Shown here: piece by piece, positions 42,427 to 51,500 of the stretch | How positions within the stretch are numbered: position 1 is the stretch's first letter | Layout: each line of letters begins with the position of its first letter | NCBI GenBank assembly: GCA_964568735.1 | Contig: CAZMRF010000001.1 | Coordinates: forward strand, 62,001-126,000 | Direction of reading: 5' to 3' | DNA: 64,000 nucleotides | Source: CAZMRF01 sp964568735 | Lineage (GTDB): Bacteria; Acidobacteriota; Polarisedimenticolia; JACPZX01 | The notes under the pieces: model-generated | What the model saw: the letters and a program-made list of their open reading frames with translations, nothing else | Database searches by the model: none | What the model was told of the DNA's origin: nothing | Made by a program: the position numbers and the translations under genes

Positions 42427-43701
42427 TCAGGCCGCGTCGTCGAGCCACGCGCTCAGCTTGGAGACGCCACGCAGGGCGACCTGCTCCGGCTCGGGCCCCA
42501 CCGAGACCATGTCCACGTCGCACTCGATCGCATCTTCGAGCTTGTGGACGTAGTCCCGCGCCAGCGCCGGAAGCTCCTCGAAGGAGCGGCAGCCGTCGGT
42601 CGCCGTCCGCCATCCCTTCACCACTTCGAAGACCGGCTCGATCCCCGCAAGAGCCCGCTGACTATCAGGGATCTCCCGCAGGATCTCCCCGCGCAAGCGG
42701 TAGCCCGTGCAGACCGGTATCTCGGGAAAGGAGTCCAGGACGTCGAGAAGGGTGACGGCGGCGCTGTCCATTCCGTTCACCCGCACCGCGTAGCGCGCTC
42801 CGACCGCGTCGAACCAGCCGCACCTCCTGGGCCGCCCGGTCGTCGTGCCGTACTCGCGCCCCCGCTCGCGTAGATGACCTCCCCGGACGCCCGACTCCTC
42901 GGTCGGGAAGGGGCCGCTGCCGACCCGGGTTCCGTACGCCTTGAAGACTCCCAGGACTCCGTCGATCCAGGTCGGACCCACCCCCGTACCGGTGCAGGCG
43001 CCTCCTGCCACGGTGCTCGAGGAGGTGACGAAGGGGTACGAACCGTGGTCCAGGTCGAGGAGCGTCCCCTGGGCCCCTTCGAAGAGCACGGAGGCTCCCG
43101 ATTCGAGCTTGCCGGTGAGCCACTGCGAGGTCTCTCGGATGTAGGGCCGCAGCGCCGGCGCACTGGCTGCCAGGCTCTCGAACGTGGCCGCCGCGGCCTC
43201 GTGCCCCACCGCAGCCTCGACGGCGCTCCTGAGCGCTTCGTCGTCCAGGAGGTCCACCATCCGGACTCCCGTACGCTCGGCCTTGCTCTGGTAGGCGGGG
43301 CCGACGCCCCGCAGAGTCGTTCCGATCCGATTGTCGCCCCGGGCCTCCTCCGCGCGCCGCTCGGCCTCGAGATGAACCGGAAGGATGACGTGAGCCCGCC
43401 CGCTGATGATCAACCTGCCTTCCACGCTCACACCCTCCGCGGTGAGGCCGCGGATCTCCTCGATGAGGCCTGCGGGATCGATGACGGCGCCGTTGCCAAT
43501 GAGCGCCTGGACCTTTCCGGTGAGGATCCCGGAGGGTATGTGGTGCAGTGCGAACTTCTTCTCCCCGCGCCGGACCGTGTGGCCCGCGTTCGGGCCGCCT
43601 CCGTAGCGGGCCACGATGTCGAATCGCGGGGCCAGCACGTCGACGATCTTGCCCTTGCCTTCGTCGCCCCACTGGCCGCCCACGATGATGATGTTCGCCA
43701 T
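42427..43701 (-). CDS. purA: Adenylosuccinate synthetase
   Basis: 424 residues, full family length. The GTP-binding P-loop and catalytic Asp/His are in NIIIVGGQWGDEGKGK and ARYGGGPNAGHTV. IGTTLRGVGPAYQSK, FEGAQGTLLDLDHGSYPFVTSS and GRPRRCGWFD are all conserved. It joins IMP and aspartate to adenylosuccinate with GTP hydrolysis, the first committed step to AMP. Single-gene unit; no other purine gene is adjacent. No promoter was recognised in the 106 bp upstream. Confidence 0.97.
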   Translation of the reverse strand: MANIIIVGGQWGDEGKGKIVDVLAPRFDIVARYGGGPNAGHTVRRGEKKFALHHIPSGILTGKVQALIGNGAVIDPAGLIEEIRGLTAEGVSVEGRLIISGRAHVILPVHLEAERRAEEARGDNRIGTTLRGVGPAYQSKAERTGVRMVDLLDDEALRSAVEAAVGHEAAAATFESLAASAPALRPYIRETSQWLTGKLESGASVLFEGAQGTLLDLDHGSYPFVTSSSTVAGGACTGTGVGPTWIDGVLGVFKAYGTRVGSGPFPTEESGVRGGHLRERGREYGTTTGRPRRCGWFDAVGARYAVRVNGMDSAAVTLLDVLDSFPEIPVCTGYRLRGEILREIPDSQRALAGIEPVFEVVKGWRTATDGCRSFEELPALARDYVHKLEDAIECDVDMVSVGPEPEQVALRGVSKLSAWLDDAA

Positions 43702-43807
43702 CCATCCTCCGGTGCCCGAGTGGGGCGCGTGCGGTAGAAGCTCGATTCGGAACGAGTGATGCGGAGCAGCCCCGGCTTCCGGGCCGGCTCTGCGCTGGTG
43801 CGTCTCT

Positions 43808-44356
43808 TCAGGCAGCCTGGCTGCCGAGCAACGAGCGGACCCGGAACACGAGGCTGTCCGTGAGGAGGTCCTTGTCCATGAATCCGGAGGCCCCCATCTG
43901 CCAGAGGTGCGAGACCACGTCTTCCTTGTAGACGCCGCTCATCACCAGGACGGGCGTCGACTTCAGCCGTTCGTTCTGCCGGATCTCGCGCAGCACGTCG
44001 AAGCCCGTCATGCGGGGCATCAGGAGATCCAGGACCACCAGGTCCGGATGCTCCTCTTCGATCCTCCTGAGGGCCGTGGCCCCGTCCCCCGCCGTCACGA
44101 CCATGTACCCGGCCTCGCCCAGGAGGTCCGTCGCCATCCGGAGGATGAGCTCGGAGTCATCCGCCACGAGGATCTTCGGCCGCCGGTCGAGGTCCGCGAA
44201 ATGAGCCGACGACGACGAAGACTTGACCTCGTCGAGGGCCAGATCCATCTTGACGATCAGCTCGCAGTGCTGGCAGAGGTACGAGAGAACCTTCTCGCCG
44301 GCGGGAATCTCCACCAGCCGGTTCTCGCCCTTGCATTTGGGACATTTGACGAGCAC
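43808..44356 (-). CDS. Single-domain response regulator with N-terminal zinc ribbon
   Basis: 182 residues from GTG 44356. The N-terminus has two CxxC pairs (C5, C8 and C28, C31), a short zinc-ribbon. A Ser-rich linker (46-51) leads to a CheY-like receiver: acidic pair D66-D67, phospho-acceptor D110 in LVVLDLLMPRMTG, S140 and K162. There is no DNA-binding or enzymatic output domain, so it acts through protein contacts, possibly via the ribbon. No histidine kinase is adjacent. A TATAAT sits 6 bp upstream of the GTG and a palindrome overlaps it. Confidence 0.82.
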   Translation of the reverse strand: MLVKCPKCKGENRLVEIPAGEKVLSYLCQHCELIVKMDLALDEVKSSSSSAHFADLDRRPKILVADDSELILRMATDLLGEAGYMVVTAGDGATALRRIEEEHPDLVVLDLLMPRMTGFDVLREIRQNERLKSTPVLVMSGVYKEDVVSHLWQMGASGFMDKDLLTDSLVFRVRSLLGSQAA

Positions 44357-44367
44357 GGCCGGATTAT

Positions 44368-44383
44368 ACAGCACTTTTGCTGT
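44368..44383. promoter_or_regulatory. Palindrome between divergent genes
   Basis: ACAGCA, 4-bp centre CTTT, TGCTGT. It overlaps by one base the TATAAT (44368-44363, minus strand) ahead of the response regulator and lies 19 bp before the OmpA/Pal ATG. A shared operator is possible. Confidence 0.4.
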
Positions 44384-44402
44384 GGTAGACTCCCGCGCCG
44401 CG

Positions 44403-44999
44403 ATGAGCATGATAAGAATGACGAGAGTGACGCGATCTGGACGGGCTCCCATTCTCCTCGCGCTTCTCGGGCTGCTCTCCATCTGCGCGTGCGCGGGTCG
44501 AAGCGAGGACGGCCTCTCGGTCACTTTCAACGTCCAGGAGCTGCCACCCCCACCTCCTCCCGAGCCGGCGCCGGCCTATGTCCCCCCGCCTCCGCCGCCC
44601 CCTTCCCCGCCTCCCGAGGATCCCCGGGCCCTTCTGCTGAAGCGGTTGAGCGAGATCAACGGCCGCCTGCGGCCGGTCTACTTCGCCGCAGACAGCTTCG
44701 AGGTCAGCGCCGATTCTGCAGCGACAGTCCAGGCCAATGCGGCCGTCCTCGGCGGGCTCGGCCCCTTCAGGGCCTCGGTCGAGGGTCACACCGACGGGAA
44801 GGGATCCGAGGGCTACAACCACTGGCTGGGCTTGTGGCGCGCGAAGGCTGTCAAGGACAAGCTGAGGGATCTCGCTCTCGACCCCTCGCGGTTCACGCTC
44901 CGTACGCGGGGTGCCGATGTCCCCGTGGCTCCGCCGGGCGAGGACGGGGATCAGCCCCTGAACCGCCGCGTCGAGATCATCGTCACGTCGCTCGACTAG
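44403..44999 (+). CDS. OmpA/Pal-family peptidoglycan-binding lipoprotein
   Basis: 198 residues from ATG 44403. Hydrophobic signal LLALLGLLSICACAG with a plausible lipid Cys. A long proline-rich linker (about residues 48-72, runs of P) spans the periplasm. The OmpA C-terminal domain reads VYFAADSFEVSADSAAT, VEGHTDGKGSEGYNHWLGLWRAKAVKD and ends NRRVEIIV. It would tether the outer membrane to peptidoglycan. Its stop codon TAG shares the palindrome CTAG with the convergent neighbour's stop. It is divergent from the response regulator. Confidence 0.85.
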   Translation: MSMIRMTRVTRSGRAPILLALLGLLSICACAGRSEDGLSVTFNVQELPPPPPPEPAPAYVPPPPPPPSPPPEDPRALLLKRLSEINGRLRPVYFAADSFEVSADSAATVQANAAVLGGLGPFRASVEGHTDGKGSEGYNHWLGLWRAKAVKDKLRDLALDPSRFTLRTRGADVPVAPPGEDGDQPLNRRVEIIVTSLD

Positions 45000-45583
45000 T
45001 TCGCGAGCGCGGCGACGCCGAGGAGCCCGCCGAGGAAGATCAGGAACTCCGCCCTCTTCCTGCTGGGCTCCAGCGGCGGGCGGGGCTCTGTGGGGATGAG
45101 CTTCACGTCTTCCGAGGTGGTCCGGATCTTCAGATCCTTTTCGGTGAGCTTCGACCCTACGGTGAAGTCCATCACCCATCTCCTGCCCGTGGCCTCTTCG
45201 CGGAAGGAACCGCTGCTCCGGTAGACCTTCCTGCCGACCTGGATGTCCACGATGTACTCCCCCTCGGGCAGGTCGATCTCGTACTTGCCGTCCTTTCCCG
45301 TGGAGGTCTGGAAGCTCTCGCCCGACGCCTCGTTGATGAAGATCACGAGCGCCTCGGGCACGGGCTTTCCGGATCGCCGGTCGGTCACGGTTCCACGGTA
45401 GATGCCGAGCCTGACTTCCTCTCCCCCGGCCGCGGCCTTCTCAGCTCCGGCCCCGCCCGAGGCGCTCGCTTCCGCCTCCGGATCGGGTGGCCATGGGGCC
45501 GCCCCGGGGAGGAGGAGAAGGCAGGCCGCGAGGATCGCGAGCCGGCTCTGCCGGCGGACGCTCGACTTCCATCGCTCATTCAT
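44996..45583 (-). CDS. Secreted carboxypeptidase-regulatory-like (Ig-fold) protein with C-terminal membrane segment
   Basis: 195 residues from ATG 45583, overlapping the giant gene by 8 bp. Signal segment LAILAACLLLLPGAAP, then a low-complexity Ala/Gly/Glu stretch. Residues ~60-120 form a CarboxypepD_reg-type sandwich: GIYRGTVTDRRSGKPVPEALV, then GKDGKYEIDLPEGEYIVDI. The C-terminus has a hydrophobic segment FLIFLGGLLGVAALA, possibly an anchor. Last gene of the surface-protein operon; probably a small accessory of the giant protein or barrel. Confidence 0.7.
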   Translation of the reverse strand: MNERWKSSVRRQSRLAILAACLLLLPGAAPWPPDPEAEASASGGAGAEKAAAGGEEVRLGIYRGTVTDRRSGKPVPEALVIFINEASGESFQTSTGKDGKYEIDLPEGEYIVDIQVGRKVYRSSGSFREEATGRRWVMDFTVGSKLTEKDLKIRTTSEDVKLIPTEPRPPLEPSRKRAEFLIFLGGLLGVAALAN

Positions 45584-48500
45584 CGATTGAGGTCCTCTGT
45601 GGCCGGCCCCGGGCCACGCGGCTCCCGCCCCCCCTGCCGGGGGTGGGGCCGGCCGTTCCCGTACCGCAGAGCCCCTCGCTGGGCCTGAGGTGGCCCTGGC
45701 CGTCCACGCCCAGCGGACCCTCCATCCCATCGAGAACCTCCGCCACGAGGTAGAAGACGACCTTACCCGCAAGCGGATCGTAGCCGTCGTCAAAGCTGCT
45801 CCCCGTAATCCCGCATTGAAGCTCCGCATCTCCGACGCTCACGGGATCCTGCGTGTAGACGCCCGTGTCAGCCAGGACCTCGAGGTCGCCCCGGTACAGG
45901 TTGTAGCGCGGGCTGCCCCCGCCGGGCGGAGCAGGTGCCGGCGACCAGACGAGCACCCCTCCCGCCTCGACCTCGAGGAGCGGATCGAAGACGGGCGGGG
46001 GCGTGCCGGGAACAGCGTCCACCTCGAACTCGGCCACGAAGGCGACCGCGACCTGATTGGGATCCCCCGTCGGCAGCTCCGAGGGGCTGTCACAGACCCC
46101 TCCGGGGCAGCGGCCGTCCAGATCGTTGGCGGCAGTGTCCGTGGCGCCCGCCAGCCTGACGCGATAGGTCGCATCCGGAAGCGGACCACTCGGAAGGAAG
46201 GTCGCCTCGAGCCCGCCGGCGTCGTAGGTGATCGTGCCCGCGATCGCCGTATTCGGATCGGCCGTGTCGAAGAGCATCCAGTGGTTCGGATCCTCGATGC
46301 TCGGCTCCGACATCGCCTGATCGAAGGTGACCACGATCGCCACGTTGGGATCCGCGGAGGGCATGTTGGGATCGAGCGAGGGCGCGAAAGCGACGACCTG
46401 GGGCAGCGCGTCGGCGTCCATGACGAAGCTCGTGGTGAAGTCGCCGCCGGGAGAGCCGTTGCCGTCGCCATCCAGCGCCACGCCCGCCGCGTCCGTCGCG
46501 AAGGTCGCGCTGTTCGGATCGCCTTCCAGGGTGACCGAATAGGTGTCGTCGGGCAGCGCCCCGGAGGGCGTGAAGGTCACCGCGAGCGTGTTCGGGTCGT
46601 AGCTGATCGACCCCGCCGCCACCGGGCCGGCCGTCCCCGACACGCTCCAGTTGGCGGCGTTCTCGACGCTCGAGGCGTTCATGTCCTGGTCGAAGGTCAG
46701 GACGATGACCGCGTTCGGATCCGTGGATGGCGTATTCGGATCGGGCGCCGACGCGGTGACGACCGGGGGGACGGCCACGGTGAAGGTCGAGGTGAAGTTC
46801 CCGCCCAGGGTGTTGGGATCGGCATCTCCGTCGAGCGGATTGCCCGCGAGGTCGGCTGCGGGCGCGGGCGCATTCGGGTCTCCGACGAGCGTCACCGAAT
46901 AGGTATCGTCCGGGAAGCCGGCCGCCCGGGCGCAGGTGAGAATCGAGGTCTTCGTGTTCGGGTCGAGGGTCGCCACGGGTCCCGAGTCGCAGGGGAAGCT
47001 GACGTTCGGGTCGGAGCCGACGATGGAGAGGTTGTTCGGATCCTGGATCGTGGCTGCGGCCATGATCTGATCGAAGGTGAAGACCACCGACGTCACGCCG
47101 GTGTTCGACGTGAAGCCTTTCGGCGGGGTGACTGTCGTGACGTTCGGCCGCGGATCGGCGTCCTGGACGAAGATCGCGCGATAGTTCCCTCCCGCGGTGC
47201 CATTCCCGGAGGCCGCCGAGACGTTGGGATCGATCTCCGTGGCCTCGCAGGAGTTCGGATCGACGCCCCCCGGGCAGTCCCCGTCGAGGCGGTGTCCCTC
47301 GAGGTCCCTCACGTCGAGGGCCGCTCCGTCGCTGTCGAGGATGACGGTGTAGGTCTCGTCGGGGAAGCCCGCCGCGCGGTTGAAGGCCACCGAGAAGGTG
47401 TTCGGATCCAGCGTCAACGAGTCCGCGGAGAGCCCGCCCAGGATCGATCCGCTCACCGTGAAGGTTCCGGTCGTGATCGTGGCGCCGTCCATGACCTGAT
47501 CGAAAAAGACCGAAACGCTCGTGATGGGCGCGGCGGACGTCGCTCCCGGCGGCGGCGCCATCTCGGCGACCTGGGGCACTTGATCCACATCGACGGTGAA
47601 GCTCAGCGTGAAGTTGCCCCCCGCGCTGCCGTTGCCGTTCCCGTCGAGAGCGTTGCCCAGGGGCTGCGTGTTCGGGTCCACGATGCTGTGATCGCGCACC
47701 GCCGAGCCCGCCGGGTTGCTGAAGAGCGTCAAGGTGTAGTCGTCATCGGGGAGCGGGACCGTGGAGGGGGTCAGCGTAGCCACGCGCGTCGCCGGATTGA
47801 AGGAAACGGTGAGCGTCACCGCACCCACGTGGCTCCCGACGAGCGTGACCGTCGTGCCCGGCACGAAGGTGTTCGGGTCCATTCTCTGGTCGAAGGTCAC
47901 CCGCACCTCGTCGGCGTCGTTCGGATCGGTCACGGTCGCCGCGGCGGCGGGGAAGGTGCCCGTGACGACGGGCACTTCGTCGTCGTCGATGAAGAACGAG
48001 TAGACGAAGTCCCCTCCGTTGAAGCCGTTCCCCGAGATTACGCCCGTGCAGGAGACGGTGCAGGGATTCTCCCCGTCCAGGAAGTTGGCAGGGTCGCCCT
48101 GCGCATAGATGCGCAGATTGGGATCGCCCGGGTCGCTCTTGATGATGACGGTATACCGGTCGTCCGCCAGCGCGGTCGAGAGGCCCGTACAGTCGATCTT
48201 GTCCTTGTTCGAGCCTCCGCGGCGGCTGGCCGTGCAGGGTTCGTAGGTATTGGGATCGCCCAGCGTCGAGGTCGAGTCGATCAGGAAGTAGGTCGTGCCG
48301 TCGACGGAGCCATCCTCGAGGTTGTTCGTGAAATCCGCGTCGAGGTCGTTGCCCTGCACGTCGTTGTCGTGGATGACCTCGTTCACGGCCGGACCCACCG
48401 ACTGCAGGCGCAGTGTCGCTGTGGACTGAACCGCGAAGGAGGCCGTGAAGTCTCCGCCCGTGAGGAGATTGCCCGCCACGTCCGCGGTCCCGGTGTTCGG

Positions 48501-51500
48501 ATCGCTGCTCTGGACCCTGATCTCGTAGTTCCCGTTCCCGATGTCGAAGTCAGGATCGAAGGTGGCCTCGAGGGAGTTCGGATCGTAGGAGACCACCCCG
48601 GAGACGACGACCTCGTTGTTGGGATCCGAGACGTCCACGATCTCCACCGTGGCTCCGCTGATCCGTGAGGCGTTCATCGCCTCCGAGAAGGTGATGGTGA
48701 CGAGCGCCACCTCGGCCGCGCTCATGAATCCGTCGTTGGGGTCCGTCGCCGAGACGACGGGGGCGTTCGCATCCATCAGGAAGACGGCCACGAAGTTTCC
48801 GCCCGCCGTGCCGTCGCCGGAGGTCGTTCCTCCGTTCGGATCGACCTCCGCCGCCTCGCACCGTCCCGGATCGCCGCCTCCCGGGCAGTTTCCGTCGAGG
48901 GCCCTGCCGAAGGCGCCGGCGTCTCGCATGGGAGAGCCGGAGGCCCCGTCGAGCGTCACGGTGTAGAGGTCGTCGGGGAAGCCGGCCGCGCGCGTGCAGG
49001 TGAGCGTCGTCGCCAGCGTGTTCGGGTCGGAGGTGATGACGAAGCCATCGCACGCCTTGGCCCCCGAGGTCCCCGCGATGGCGACGTGAGCGGCATCGAG
49101 GCGCGTGGGGTCCATCGCCTGATCGAAGCTCCAGTCGATCGAGGTGAGAGGTCCCGTGCCTACGTTCGCGTCCGGGGCCGGGCTCATCGCCGTGACCACG
49201 GGTGCGAGGTCCACCGTGAACGTGTAGACGAAGTCGGCGGCCGCCGTGTTCGGATCGTTGTCGTGATCGAGCGGGTTCTGCGCGAGGTCCCGGATGCTGG
49301 GGTTCGAGGGGACGGGGTCCCCGCGCAAGGTCACCGTGTAGACGTCTTCGGGAAGCGGGCTCGGCGAGACGACGCTGCACGTGGAGAGCTTCGTCACGGG
49401 GTTGTACGGGATCGAGGAGAAATCGCAGCTCACGGAGCCGGTGATCGCGCCCTGGACGGTGAAGGTGTTCGGATCGATGGTCGCCTCGTCCATCGCCTCG
49501 GAGAAGAGAACGTCGATCGTCGAGACCGGCGTGAAGGCCGTCGAGGCGGCCGCAGGAGAGTTCGCGGTCGCCGAGGGGGTCGTATCCGCGTCGACGACGA
49601 AGGTGGCCACGTAGGCGCCCCCGGCCATGCTGTTTCCGTCACCGTCCATGACGTTGCCCGCGTGGTCCGTCGCGCCGCTCAGGGTGATCGTGTAACGGTC
49701 GTCGGGGAGGGAGCCGTTCGGGTCGAAGGTGACCTGCTTCGAGACCGGGTCGTAGACGATCGAGAGCGCGGTGACGCTCATCATCGTTCCCGTCACGCTC
49801 CAGTTCCCGGGATTCTCGACCGTGCTCTCCTCCATCGCCTGGTCGAAGGCCAGGACGATGTTCACCGCGGGGTTCGAGGTGACCGCGCCGTTCAGCGGGG
49901 AGACCGCGGAGAGGCCCGGGACCTGGTCGTAGTCGATCACGAAGGTCGAGCCGAAGTCCGTCCCCGCGGTGCCGTTGCCGTCGCCGTCCAGGAGGTTGGT
50001 GGCGAGATCGCGGATTGTGTCCTGAAGCGCAACCGTGTAGCGGTCATCGGGCAGCACGCCGCCCGACGACTCGAAGGTCGCCTTCTTCGCGACCGCGTCG
50101 TAGGGAATGCGTCCGGTGTTGGGATCCACGACCGGGATGAGCGCCATCATCGTTCCCGCCACCGTGAAGGTGTTCGGATCGATGGTCGCGGAATCCATCG
50201 CCTCGGAGAACGTTGCGACGACCGAGTCGACGCCCGGGCGGTTCGGATCGACCACCGAGGCATTCGCCGGATCCACCGCAGCCACCGATGGCGAGCTGTC
50301 GTTGTCCACGATGAAGCTCGAGAGGAAGTCGCCGCCCGCCGTCCCGTTCCCCGAGAGGAAGCCCGTGCAGTAGGCCGCGTTGCCCGGCGGCGCCACGCAG
50401 CCCGTCTCGCAGTCGGCGGGGAAGCCCTTCCGATCGGTGATGCCGGCGTTCGGGTCGCACTCCAGGGCCGCCGCGTACCTGTCGTCCGGGAGGCCCGAGG
50501 GGAAGTTGAGCGTCGCGCGGCGGTTTCCGAATCCTGGCTGGTTGGGATCCGCCGCGCACGTGACAGGCCCGTTGGGATCGGGCACGGCCGTCCCCATCGT
50601 TCCCGTGACCGTGAAGCTGGCGCTCGTCACGCTCGAGCAGGCCAGATCCTGCCCGAAGACGGCGCGGACGCCGGTGACGGGCGACGTGATGGTGCTGCCG
50701 CCGGCCGGATTCGTCGCGCTGATCTGGGTGAGCGTGACGTCCGCGAGAATGACCCGCTGGTCGCAGAGATCGTCCACGTCCCTGTAGCCGAAGCGCACCC
50801 GGTCGTCCTCGGTGCACAGGTTCAGGGTTCCCGCGCCCCCCGGCCCCGTCGAGAGAGGGACGCTGCCCCTGAAAGTCCCTGTGTTCGCCGCCGGAGCCCC
50901 GGTGTTCGGATCGACCTCGCTCAGGACGATCCTCTCGGTGTCCTTGTTGACGAGCGCGTTCGGATCGTCCGGAAGGCAGCCCAGCCCCTGGACGAGCGCC
51001 GGATTCGAGGGGTCTACCAGGTTCGACGGGTCGAGCGTGATGGAGTCGATGCCGGACGGATTCGAGTTCTCGTCCGTGTCGTCGAGGATCACCACGAGGC
51101 TGTCGTTCTGGATATAGGCCGTCAGGAGCCTGTTGTTGGGATCGGCGAAGGCGGGCGAGGGTGCGCGGGAGAAAGCGGCGCCCCGGTCATCGTCCGGATC
51201 GAGCGGATCGGTCTCATTCTTCGTATCGAGAAGCGGGTTCCCGTTGGGATCGCAGGCGAAGCTCATCGGATTGAAATCATGGGCGCCGTTCAACGAGCCG
51301 GTGCTGCTGGTGTCCTCCGTTCCGTCCCCGATTCCACCGTCGTCGGTGTCGGAGTCCCTCGGATCGGTGACGCTGGCGGGATCCGTGTCGATCTTCCCTG
51401 CCGGAGAAGTTGCCGGGCTCATCGCCGCGCACCCCGGCGCTCCCACGCCCCGCTCGAGGCCGTCGCGGAGCTGGTCCAGGTCCGAGTCGGCGAGAACGGG

